Positions 1 to 6,323 of a stretch of DNA of 9,200 nucleotides are shown here, piece by piece (within the stretch, counting starts at the first letter, position 1; each line of letters starts with the position of its first letter). Both the position numbers and the translations under genes were made by a program. Origin of the DNA: an uncultured Eubacteriales bacterium (GTDB lineage: Bacteria; Bacillota; Clostridia; Oscillospirales; Acutalibacteraceae); assembly GCA_900319255.1 (NCBI GenBank), contig ONNU01000214.1, positions 1 through 9,200 on the forward strand. Direction: 5' to 3'. The notes under the pieces were generated by a model, which worked only from the letters and a program-made list of their open reading frames with translations, searched no databases and was not told the origin of the DNA.

Positions 1-307
1 ACTTGTCTTAACGTATGTTGTTGAAATGCTGAACATTCCCAATCAGCTTAGTATAATCTGATTTCAAACAAATAGGGGGGCGCAGCCACCCTCTTGTGGT
101 TCTCCTCTTTTGTCCGCAGCGGCTTTGCCGCTGCCCCGGAAGAAGTTGGCAGTCAATAGAAGCACGGGTATAAAGAATAATTCCCGAATACGCTAATGCA
201 GTACCTGAACTATTATCTTTGAGCTTCTGCCCTCTATTAAAAAGTGTTAAATAATTAACAAATTGTATGATAATTATTTCATTTCTGTTAACTACATCCG
301 ATTTTTA
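1..307. other. Non-coding stretch without a recognisable gene
   Basis: No open frame with a ribosome site is visible on either strand. The stretch contains the hairpin element at about 101-146 and an isolated TATAAT (52-57) with no -35 at proper distance. Its last 65 bases are strongly AT-rich. TGTTAA/TTAACA arms form a 16-bp palindrome at 245-260, a 9-bp inverted repeat pairs 249-257 with 271-279, and another GTTAAC lies at 287-292. These lie upstream of the promoter at 308-336 and could be operator sites, which is inference only. The start may include the 3' end of an upstream transcript, but nothing identifies it. Confidence 0.5.
101..146 (-). repeat. GC-rich hairpin repeat element, copy 1 (reverse orientation)
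   Basis: A perfect 8-bp hairpin (GCAGCGGC at 116-123, loop TTT, GCCGCTGC at 127-134) sits in non-coding DNA. Read on the minus strand, the stretch from about 146 down to 101 resembles 4307-4357 on the plus strand. Both contain TTC(C/T)GG followed by GGGCAGCG, then GCCG, then GGAC, then an A-rich tail with AAAGA-type sequence. This suggests two diverged copies of one intergenic element in opposite orientation. No coding potential and no T-tract of terminator quality are seen. The family assignment is by eye and the boundaries are approximate. Confidence 0.45.
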
Positions 308-336
308 TTGACAAAAGCATGGGGGAATAGTAAAAT
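308..336 (+). promoter_or_regulatory. Sigma-A-type promoter of the XpaC-like/vWA/TelA cassette
   Basis: TTGACA at 308-313, a spacer of exactly 17 bp (314-330), then TAAAAT at 331-336: five of six -10 positions and six of six -35 positions match consensus. Transcription would begin near 343, giving a leader of about 114 nt before the ATG at 457. It is the best promoter match in the window and points into the first gene. Confidence 0.75.
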
Positions 337-342
337 TATATT

Positions 343-456
343 GTAAGCAATTTGTATAAAATAACAGACAGCAATGCAGTTGCTGCTGGAATTGTCCGGG
401 TAAAGTACCGGGCTGTGACTGTGTTCGGTCACTGTATTGCTGATCGGAGGATAGAA
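343..456 (+). promoter_or_regulatory. Structured 5' leader RNA, possible cis-regulatory element of unknown class
   Basis: The leader between promoter and first gene folds well by eye. P1 pairs 369-378 with 433-442 (10 bp including one G-U). P2 pairs 394-399 with 408-413 (6 bp including one G-U, loop 400-407). P3 pairs 415-421 with 426-432 (7 bp, TGTT tetraloop). P2 and P3 are one base apart and P3 abuts P1, leaving a three-way junction with unpaired 379-393. The 3' strand of P1 ends two bases before CGGAGG (445-450), so P1 could influence ribosome access. An alternative local hairpin pairs 369-374 with 380-385 and cannot coexist with P1. It does not match the FMN, c-di-GMP-I, ZTP, cobalamin, TPP or SAM consensus as I know them. 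The regulatory role is inferred. Confidence 0.5.
445..450 (+). promoter_or_regulatory. Ribosome binding site that sets the first gene's start
   Basis: CGGAGG lies six bases before ATG 457. The frame is open further upstream to a TTG at 352, but that codon has no ribosome site, lies only about 9 nt from the predicted transcript start, and would add 35 residues of un-protein-like sequence encoded by the leader stems. The ATG at 457 is therefore chosen. Confidence 0.8.
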
Positions 457-1233
457 ATGTCAAAGAAACAGATCATAAAATTGATTTGTCTGAATTTAGG
501 TCTTGCGCTGCTTAATGTAGTGCTATTTTCAAAGGGACTTGTGGGTCTTACGCTGGGAGGAGATGCGCTTATCACTGCTCTGGCGGTCACTGATATAGTG
601 ATGAGCCTGATAGCCTTCGGTTATGGAAACTATTCTCTGCTTTTCAAACAGCAGGAGGTAAAGCTTCTGAAAAGCGGAGAACTGATGGAGCCTAAGGATT
701 ATATCGAGGCGCTTGAGGACAGAAAGGATAAAAAGGTATTCGAGCCTGAGATCAATACGGCGATAGATCAGGTGTACAGACTTCTTGATAAGGACAGGGC
801 GCTTGAAACTATACTGCTCCAGTATTTCACACCCCAGGAAATGACCTATGTACGCTTCAAGGGTGTTATTGATTCCGTAAATTCACTGTTTTTCAGCAAT
901 GTAAAAAAGATGATAAACAGGATAATAATATTTGATGAAAAGGATTATAATAAAACTCTTGAGAAGATAAATAAACAGAAGAATATGCCGACAGCTGTTG
1001 ATCCCTATTCAATGGCAGGCTCTGCCGGAGCGCATATGCAGATATATGATCAGCATATCGGCTTTGTCAGAGGCGTTGTGTCGGATAACGAGGGAATACT
1101 TGTGAAGCTTGACAGCCTGCTTCTGGAAATATCAAAGCTTGACGATATGAGCGACGCAGGACTTGAAAATATGGCAGCGATAAGAGAGATCAATGAGCTT
1201 ATTGATCAGACAAAGCTTTATAAGCAAAGCTGA
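457..1233 (+). CDS. XpaC-like two-helix membrane protein in a TelA cassette
   Basis: The 258-aa product has a short basic N-terminus (MSKKQ), two hydrophobic segments at about residues 7-27 and 37-58, then about 200 residues of charged, mostly helical sequence with a heptad-like C-terminal end (about 213-255). No enzyme motif is visible. In Bacillus, xpaC (annotated as a 5-bromo-4-chloroindolyl phosphate hydrolysis protein) lies directly next to the telA-like gene yaaN. The paired N-terminal helices, cytosolic helical tail and nearby telA here suggest the same role, but sequence similarity was not tested and the family name is inference. It begins the cassette and is 29 bp from the vWA gene with no terminator between, so the two are probably co-transcribed. 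It probably sits in the inner face of the membrane as a scaffold or partner of TelA. The start is fixed by CGGAGG six bases upstream. Confidence 0.8.
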   Translation: MSKKQIIKLICLNLGLALLNVVLFSKGLVGLTLGGDALITALAVTDIVMSLIAFGYGNYSLLFKQQEVKLLKSGELMEPKDYIEALEDRKDKKVFEPEINTAIDQVYRLLDKDRALETILLQYFTPQEMTYVRFKGVIDSVNSLFFSNVKKMINRIIIFDEKDYNKTLEKINKQKNMPTAVDPYSMAGSAGAHMQIYDQHIGFVRGVVSDNEGILVKLDSLLLEISKLDDMSDAGLENMAAIREINELIDQTKLYKQS

Positions 1234-1244
1234 ATTTAACGTTC

Positions 1245-1252
1245 AAGGAGGG
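1245..1252 (+). promoter_or_regulatory. Ribosome binding site of the vWA gene, long spacing
   Basis: AAGGAGGG precedes two candidate starts. ATG 1256 is close (about 4 nt) but opens only a 46-codon frame with no protein character. ATG 1263 is about 10-11 nt away and opens the 566-codon frame with a clear membrane anchor. The second is taken as the true start. The competing upstream ATG could lower its translation. Confidence 0.65.
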
Positions 1253-1262
1253 CAAATGACTT

Positions 1263-2963
1263 ATGGGAAAACTTTCAACAGGCGCAAAGGTGGCAATATT
1301 TGTTGCCATCGCAGTGTTGGTATTCGGAGGTGTGTTCCTTGGTATCACACTTACGAAGAATGTAGGCAAAAGCGAACAGGAGATAACGGCTGAGGACGCT
1401 TCAAAGCAGATGGAAAAGATGCTGTCTGAGATCAAGGTCACAGATGTTCCTGCAAGAAAGGCTGCTATCACAGATGAGGATATTCTCGATGAGGAGCAGG
1501 AGCTTCCTGATATCAAGAACTATCCCCTTTCAGTGACCGGAACAGGCGAGCTGAATATTGAGATATATTCGTCACCGGAAAAAGCTGGCTCAGGTACAGA
1601 CGGCTGGCTCAATGAGGTAGCCGAGAATTTCAATGCAAGCTCTCAGCAGGTCAACGGAAAAAGCGCAACGGTTTCGATCCGTTCCGTATCCTCCGGACTT
1701 GCAGTTGATTATATCAGAACAGGAAAATATAAGCCCCAGGCGCTTACACCGTCAAATGAATTCTGGGGAAAGATGGTAGAATCCTCAGGCGTGGAGATCA
1801 CGATGAAAAAGGACAGACTTGTAGGCAATGTGGCGGGGGTTCTGCTTTCAAAGGAAAAGTATAATTCCATTCTTGAAAAGTACGGCTCGGTGAATATGAA
1901 GGTCATTTCCGAATGTACCGCAAGCGGCGAGCTTCAGATGGGCTATACAAACCCCTTTATCAGTTCCACAGGTCTTAATTTCCTTGTTACGACCCTGTAT
2001 TCCTATGATGCAGACGACCTTCTCAGCAGCAAGGCTGTAGACGGCTTCAAGCAGTTCCAGGAGAATGTTCCGCTGGTATCCTATAATACCATGCAGATGA
2101 GAAAGTCTGCCGAATCCGGCTCACTTGACGCTTTCGTAATGGAATACCAGTCATATTATAACGATCCCACGCTGAAAAACGATTATGTTTTCACTCCCTT
2201 CGGCGCAAGACATGATAACCCCATGTATGCAGTAGGCACACTTTCAGCGGATGAAAGCAAGCTTCTTGACCTGTTCTGCGATTACTGCCTCAACAGCGAA
2301 AGCCAGGAGCTTGCAAAGAAATACGGCTTCAATGGAAACGAAAAATATAAGAGCGAGCTGCCCAAGGATATCAGCGGCGATAAGCTTATCAAGGCTCAGA
2401 AGCTCTATAAGGAAAACAAGGACAGCGGTAAACCTATAGTTGCTGTATTTGTGGCTGATACGTCAGGAAGCATGAGCGGCGAATCCATCAATGCTCTCCA
2501 GACCTCACTCATCAATTCCATGCAGTATATCAACAATGATAATTATATCGGACTTATTTCCTATAACAGCAAGGTATTCTGCAACCTGCCTATCGCAAAG
2601 TTTGACCTGAATCAGCAGGCATTGTTCAAGGGCGCTGTGCAGGATCTTTCCGCAACTGGTCAGACTGCGACCTATGATGCGCTGCTTGTTGCCATTGACA
2701 TGGTGAATAAGTCGCTCAAGGAGCATCCCGAGGCAAAGCCGATGATCTTCCTTCTCAGCGACGGCGAACAGAATAACGGCTTTGGTCTGAATGATGTTTC
2801 GGGCATCATCAGCAATTATCAGATACCCATATATTCCATCGGCTATAATGCAAATATTGAGGCGCTCAAGCGTGTATCAGAGATAAACGAGGCTGCGACT
2901 ATCAATGCCGACAGCGAGGATATCATCTATCAGCTCAAGAATCTCTTTAATTCAGAAATGTAA
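1263..2963 (+). CDS. Membrane-anchored PBP2-like/von Willebrand A domain fusion protein
   Basis: The 566-aa protein has three parts. Residues 7-29 form one strongly hydrophobic signal anchor; there is no lipobox cysteine, so it is likely an uncleaved anchor or a plain signal peptide. Residues about 95-385 look like a type 2 periplasmic substrate-binding fold, with stretches such as GYTNPFISSTGLNF (227-240). Residues about 391-562 form a vWA domain. Its metal (MIDAS) motif is intact: D399-x-S401-x-S403 in VADTSGSMS, T468 in GQTATYD, and D500 in LLSDGE. Such domains bind a divalent metal and a protein partner, outside the cell if the topology is as read. The substrate of the binding part is not readable. 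It sits between an XpaC-like membrane protein and TelA, so it is plausibly the external sensing or assembly component of that module. The domain order is seen in sequence; the role is inferred. Confidence 0.88.
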   Translation: MGKLSTGAKVAIFVAIAVLVFGGVFLGITLTKNVGKSEQEITAEDASKQMEKMLSEIKVTDVPARKAAITDEDILDEEQELPDIKNYPLSVTGTGELNIEIYSSPEKAGSGTDGWLNEVAENFNASSQQVNGKSATVSIRSVSSGLAVDYIRTGKYKPQALTPSNEFWGKMVESSGVEITMKKDRLVGNVAGVLLSKEKYNSILEKYGSVNMKVISECTASGELQMGYTNPFISSTGLNFLVTTLYSYDADDLLSSKAVDGFKQFQENVPLVSYNTMQMRKSAESGSLDAFVMEYQSYYNDPTLKNDYVFTPFGARHDNPMYAVGTLSADESKLLDLFCDYCLNSESQELAKKYGFNGNEKYKSELPKDISGDKLIKAQKLYKENKDSGKPIVAVFVADTSGSMSGESINALQTSLINSMQYINNDNYIGLISYNSKVFCNLPIAKFDLNQQALFKGAVQDLSATGQTATYDALLVAIDMVNKSLKEHPEAKPMIFLLSDGEQNNGFGLNDVSGIISNYQIPIYSIGYNANIEALKRVSEINEAATINADSEDIIYQLKNLFNSEM

Positions 2964-3114
2964 GAAAACAGGTGATTTTTAAGGTTTCGCCAGCCTTTTC
3001 AAAGCGCAGCGAGAAAATGACGGAAATCGGAGAAAAAAACTGTGCAGCAAAATATAATGTATTATCACATAAACACAAGGTTTACTGAATCAAATAATCA
3101 AGGAGGACACAAAA
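2964..3114 (+). promoter_or_regulatory. vWA-telA intergenic spacer with TATAAT and strong RBS
   Basis: The spacer holds the repeat fragment at 2986-3010, a perfect TATAAT at 3053-3058 whose -35 position (GAGAAA at 3030-3035) does not match consensus, and AAGGAGG at 3100-3106, eight bases before the telA ATG. No terminator hairpin with a T-tract is seen, so telA is probably read through from the upstream promoter, with a possible weak internal promoter. Confidence 0.35.
2986..3010 (+). repeat. Fragment of dispersed element after the vWA gene
   Basis: The 13-mer AGCCTTTTCAAAG at 2992-3004 recurs exactly at 4287-4299, in each case shortly after the stop of a cassette gene (vWA, TelA). At 4287 it is the left arm of a full hairpin and is followed by the GC-rich block; here the right side has diverged to GCGCAGCG. 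It is best read as a decayed or partial copy of the same intergenic repeat. Confidence 0.4.
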
Positions 3115-4287
3115 ATGGGATTTTCAATGGATCTTCCGGATATGGAGGAAGTCAAGGAGGAAGTGAAGGAACAGGTCGCGCCTGCTCCGGAGGTAAAGGA
3201 AAAGCTTTCCGCTGCCGCTGATAATAATACAGGGGAGCTTTTCACCTTTGATCTTGGTTCACTGGGCGAGAGAAGAGAGATCGTTTCTTCTATCGAAAAC
3301 TTCGGTACAGATATCGTTGAGAAATCAACGAAGAAGAATGAGCTTCTCAATGTCCGTCTTGTTGACCTGAGCAAAATGGGCGGTGAAAACGGCGAGGTGG
3401 TTGCCGGACTTTCAAAGCTTCAGGTGCAGATGAAGGATCTTGACCCTTCCGGGATAGATTTCGGAAAAAGAGGCGCCATCGGAAAGCTTTTCAATCCGAT
3501 CAAGTCATATTTTGCGAAATTTGAAAAGGCTGATGATATCATCGCTGATACTATCGCATCTCTTGACAAGGGCAAGGTAACGCTGAAAAACGATAATACC
3601 ACCCTTGAGATCGAGCAGCTTGCCCTGCGTGATCTTACCAAAAAGCTTGAACAGCAGATAGCGCTGGGCACAGAGATGGATGCATCCATCAGCGCAGCCG
3701 TAGAAAAGGCAAAGGTCGAGAATGTTGACGAGGAAAGAATAAAATTCATCGAGGAAGAGGTTCTTTTCCCGCTGAGACAAAGAGTAATGGATCTCCAGCA
3801 GATGCAGGCTGTCAATATGCAGGGCATTATCGCAATGGAGATAGTAAGAAGAAACAATAAGGAGCTTATCCGCGCAGTCGAAAGAGCAGAGAATGTCACA
3901 GTTTCAGCTCTCAGGATAGCAGTTACCGTAGCAAGCGCTCTTTATAATCAGAAGGTCGTGCTTGAAAAGGTAAACGCTGTAAACGAAGCTACCAATAAGC
4001 TTATCAGCGCAACAGCAAAAATGCTCAAGGAGCAGGGCGCAGAGATACAGCAGAAATCAATGGAATCCAATATTTCCGTTGATACGCTGAAAAATGCATT
4101 TGCAGATACCTTTGATGCGCTTGACGCTATTTCATCGTATAAGCAGAAGGCTCTTCCCCAGATGCAGGTAACTATCCAGCAGTTCAGAGAAATGGCAGAC
4201 GAGGGTGAAAAGAGGATCCTCAAGCTGGAGGCTCAGGACGAGCAGATGAAAAAGTTCAGAGAAGAGACAGGTCTTAAAGACGATTGA
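3115..4287 (+). CDS. telA: TelA/YaaN family toxic anion resistance protein
   Basis: The 390-aa protein matches the length of the TelA (PF05816) family, cytosolic helical proteins linked to tellurite resistance and to cell-envelope or antimicrobial stress. Recognisable family blocks are DFGKRGAIGKLFNPIKSYF (about 115-133), SLDKGKVTL with following DNTTLE, LRQRVMDLQQMQAVNMQGI (about 220-238), RRNNKELIRAVERAENVTV (about 245-263) and ALYNQKVVLEKVNAVNEAT. The first 40 residues are acidic and variable, with no signal peptide or membrane segment. Most of the rest is predicted coiled helix. AAGGAGG eight bases upstream supports the start. It follows the XpaC-like and vWA genes, matching the known xpaC-yaaN pairing of Bacillus. 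The biochemical function of TelA is not established, and 'tellurite' may not be the natural trigger. The gene symbol is by family. Confidence 0.92.
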   Translation: MGFSMDLPDMEEVKEEVKEQVAPAPEVKEKLSAAADNNTGELFTFDLGSLGERREIVSSIENFGTDIVEKSTKKNELLNVRLVDLSKMGGENGEVVAGLSKLQVQMKDLDPSGIDFGKRGAIGKLFNPIKSYFAKFEKADDIIADTIASLDKGKVTLKNDNTTLEIEQLALRDLTKKLEQQIALGTEMDASISAAVEKAKVENVDEERIKFIEEEVLFPLRQRVMDLQQMQAVNMQGIIAMEIVRRNNKELIRAVERAENVTVSALRIAVTVASALYNQKVVLEKVNAVNEATNKLISATAKMLKEQGAEIQQKSMESNISVDTLKNAFADTFDALDAISSYKQKALPQMQVTIQQFREMADEGEKRILKLEAQDEQMKKFREETGLKDD

Positions 4288-4357
4288 GCCTTTTCAAAGG
4301 CTTGCATGGTTCTGGGGGCAGCGCCCATGGTCGCCGTCCCCGGACGACAAAGAAGAA
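4288..4357 (+). repeat. GC-rich hairpin repeat element, copy 2
   Basis: It begins at the telA stop with a 6-bp hairpin (AGCCTT 4287-4292, loop TTCA, AAGGCT 4297-4302). A GC-rich block follows: GGGC 4316-4319 paired with GCCC 4323-4326, and GTCC facing GGAC at 4336-4345. It ends in an A-rich tail. It shares an exact 13-mer with 2992-3004 and a diverged block with the minus strand of about 101-146. There is no T-tract, so it is not a convincing telA terminator. It is probably a dispersed intergenic element of this genome. Confidence 0.5.
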
Positions 4358-4383
4358 ATGACCATCAAAAACACAAAAGATAA

Positions 4384-4495
4384 TAACTTCAGGGCGGGGT
4401 GAAATTCCCCACCGGTGGTAAAGCCCACGAGCGCATAGCTGCACGATTCGGTGAAATTCCGAAGCCGACGGTCATAGTCCGGACGAAAGAAGAAA
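4384..4495 (+). promoter_or_regulatory. FMN riboswitch (RFN element)
   Basis: The RFN core is easy to recognise. AGGGCGGGGTGAAATTCCCC (4391-4410) is followed by ACCGGTGGTAAAGCCCACGA (4411-4430). The second stem-loop TCGGTGAAATTCCGA (4448-4462) is followed by GCCGACGGTCATAGTCCGGA (4464-4483) and GAAAGAAG. The closing P1 pairs CTTC (4387-4390) with GAAG (4489-4492) and is short here. The aptamer binds flavin mononucleotide and turns off riboflavin genes when FMN is plentiful. The terminator at 4523-4561 provides the expression platform. I found no promoter with two good boxes between telA and the aptamer: the -10-like TAATAA at 4381 would start transcription inside the aptamer. The RNA may therefore come from telA read-through or a weak promoter. 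Confidence 0.97.
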
Positions 4496-4522
4496 CTCTA
4501 TAATAAAAGCCAAAAGCTTTTC

Positions 4523-4561
4523 AGACAAAGCCCTGATAATACCGGGGCTTTGTCTTTTTTT
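4523..4561 (+). terminator. Riboswitch-controlled intrinsic terminator
   Basis: A perfect 11-bp stem pairs AGACAAAGCCC (4523-4533) with GGGCTTTGTCT (4545-4555), loop 4534-4544, followed by seven T residues (4555-4561). It lies between the FMN aptamer and ribD, so FMN binding should favour it. An alternative 5-bp stem, GCTTT (4516-4520) with AAAGC (4527-4531), uses the same left arm and could be part of the antiterminator. Confidence 0.93.
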
Positions 4562-4596
4562 GCCCCTTTAAAGCAAAGTCGGAGAGGTGAGAATAA

Positions 4597-5682
4597 ATGA
4601 CCGATGAAGAATATATGCGCCTTGCCCTCAGCGAAGCCGTAAAGGGCGAGGGGAGGGTATCGCCGAATCCTCTTGTGGGAGCGGTGATCGTCCGTGACGG
4701 CGAGGTGATCGCCCGGGGATATCATCACTTCTGCGGAGGGCTTCATGCAGAACGTGACGCTCTGAAAAACTGTGAAGCCGACCCTCGGGGCGCGACAATG
4801 TACGTTACCCTTGAGCCATGCTGTCATCAGGGCAGACAGCCTCCCTGTACCGAAGCTGTGATAAACGCCGGAATAAAGCGTGTAGTTATGGGCTCAGGCG
4901 ACCCCAACCCCCTTGTCGCGGGAAAGGGCGCAAGAATGCTCCAGGAGCATGGCATCGAGGTAAAGCAGTATGTGCTTGAGGAAGAGTGCAGGGAGATAAA
5001 CGAGATATTTTTTCACTATATCACAACCTCAACTCCCTTTGTGACAATGAAATATGCCATGACGCTTGACGGAAAGATCGCAACAGGAACGGGGCTTTCA
5101 AAATGGATAACCGGGGAGCAGTCCCGGCTGAATGTGCATAAGGACAGGAATAGATACACGGCGATAATGGCAGGCTCGGGAACGGTGCTTGCTGACGACC
5201 CGGAGCTTACCTGCCGGATAGAGGGCGGAAGAGATCCGGTGAGGATCATCTGCGATACAAGGCTGAGAACGCCCCTTGAAAGCCGTATCGTAAAAACAGC
5301 TGATAAGATCAGGACGATCATCTGTACTTCCGTTGACGATGAGAAAAGGCTTGAGCCGTATAAGCTCAGCGGCTGTGATATTCTGACCCTGCCGGAAAGA
5401 GGCGGGCATACAGATATTCCGGAGATGATGCGGATTCTCGGCAGCGAGGGTATCGACAGCATTCTCCTTGAGGGCGGAGGAACGCTTAACTGGTCGGTGC
5501 TGAAAGCCGGCTGTGTGAATAAGGTGCAGGCATATATCGCTCCGAAGATATTCGGCGGAAATGCAAAAAGCCCTGTTGAAGGGGAGGGAGTTGCTTCACC
5601 TGACGAAGCCTTTATGCTGAGCGGAGGAAAAATTTTCCGCTTCGGCGATGATATTATGATAGAAAGCCGGGTGAAAAGCTGA
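4597..5682 (+). CDS. ribD: Bifunctional riboflavin deaminase/reductase RibD
   Basis: RibD carries out two steps on the GTP-derived pyrimidine: deamination of diamino-hydroxy-phosphoribosylaminopyrimidine, then NADPH-dependent reduction of the ribosyl chain. The 361-aa length is typical. The deaminase domain (about 1-140) has the zinc site H50-A-E52 with catalytic E52, and C75 and C84 in PCCHQGRQPPC. The reductase domain (about 147-356) has FVTMKYAMTLDGKIA (148-162), GRDPVRIICD (211-220) and the LLEGGGTLNWS motif (290-300). All key residues are present. The ATG is preceded by GAGGTGA at 4584-4590 with six-base spacing. It is the first gene after the FMN riboswitch. Its TGA overlaps the ribE ATG by one base, implying translational coupling. 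Confidence 0.97.
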   Translation: MTDEEYMRLALSEAVKGEGRVSPNPLVGAVIVRDGEVIARGYHHFCGGLHAERDALKNCEADPRGATMYVTLEPCCHQGRQPPCTEAVINAGIKRVVMGSGDPNPLVAGKGARMLQEHGIEVKQYVLEEECREINEIFFHYITTSTPFVTMKYAMTLDGKIATGTGLSKWITGEQSRLNVHKDRNRYTAIMAGSGTVLADDPELTCRIEGGRDPVRIICDTRLRTPLESRIVKTADKIRTIICTSVDDEKRLEPYKLSGCDILTLPERGGHTDIPEMMRILGSEGIDSILLEGGGTLNWSVLKAGCVNKVQAYIAPKIFGGNAKSPVEGEGVASPDEAFMLSGGKIFRFGDDIMIESRVKS

Positions 5683-6323
5683 TGTTTACCGGGATAGTTG
5701 AAGAAATGGGCACAGTCCGCTCCATAACAAGGGGCGCGCGTTCGGCTGTTATAGAGATAGGCGCAGAGGCGGTGCTTGAGGATATACACCTTGGAGACAG
5801 TATAGCCGTGAACGGGGTCTGCCTTACGGCGTCAGCCATCGGAAGCGGCTCCTTCAGCGCTGATGTGATGCCGGAGACCATGAGCCGCTCATCTCTTTCT
5901 CAGCTGAAAGCCGGCGCCCATGTCAATCTTGAAAGAGCAATGGCAGCAAACGGACGCTTCGGCGGGCATATCGTGTCGGGTCATATCGACGGTACAGGAA
6001 GGATCAAAGGCATACGCCGGGATGATAATGCAGTCTGGTTTGAAATTGAAGCCCCGCCGGAGCTGATGCGGTATATTGTAGAAAAAGGCTCGGTGACCAT
6101 AGACGGTATAAGCCTGACCGTAGCCAGGGCAGGGGAGAGGAGCTTCTCAATCTCAGCCATTCCCCATACCGCAGCAGTTACCACTCTCGGCGAAAAGACC
6201 AGAGGGAGCCTTGTGAATATAGAAAATGATATTATAGGAAAATATGTAGAAAAGCTTCTGCAAAAGGAAAAGCCCGGCAGCGGTATCTCAGCAGAGCTTC
6301 TTGCAAGGCATGGGTTTATCTGA
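5682..6323 (+). CDS. ribE: Riboflavin synthase alpha chain
   Basis: This enzyme converts two molecules of 6,7-dimethyl-8-ribityllumazine into riboflavin and the aminopyrimidine that RibH re-uses. The 213 aa contain the two lumazine-binding repeats: MFTGIVEE (1-8), GDSIAVNGVCLTA (38-50) and GGHIVSGHIDG (94-104), then VEKGSVTIDGISLTV (133-147), IPHTAAVTTLG (160-170) and NIENDIIGKYVEK (179-191). The N-terminal MFTGIVE start, needed at the active site, confirms the start codon. The ribosome site GGGTGA (5669-5674) lies inside ribD and the genes overlap by one base. The name follows the Bacillus/E. coli riboflavin synthase usage (ribE in Bacillus, ribC in E. coli). Confidence 0.97.
   Translation: MFTGIVEEMGTVRSITRGARSAVIEIGAEAVLEDIHLGDSIAVNGVCLTASAIGSGSFSADVMPETMSRSSLSQLKAGAHVNLERAMAANGRFGGHIVSGHIDGTGRIKGIRRDDNAVWFEIEAPPELMRYIVEKGSVTIDGISLTVARAGERSFSISAIPHTAAVTTLGEKTRGSLVNIENDIIGKYVEKLLQKEKPGSGISAELLARHGFI

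Noticed and set aside
21..57. Promoter TTGAAA (21-26) with TATAAT (52-57)
   Set aside because: The spacer is 25 bp, too long for a vegetative promoter, and there is no better -35.
352..456. N-terminal 35-residue extension of the first gene from TTG 352
   Set aside because: No ribosome site, too close to the predicted transcript start, and the bases are taken up by RNA stems. CGGAGG supports ATG 457.
1193..1393. 66-codon plus-strand frame overlapping the gene 1/vWA junction
   Set aside because: Runs out of frame through the vWA anchor and has no protein character. Its ATG at 1256 matters only as a possible competitor for ribosomes.
3420..3899. 159-codon minus-strand frame
   Set aside because: Ser-rich antisense shadow of telA.
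5016..5789. 257-codon minus-strand frame
   Set aside because: Antisense shadow of ribD and ribE with no start signal and no family resemblance.
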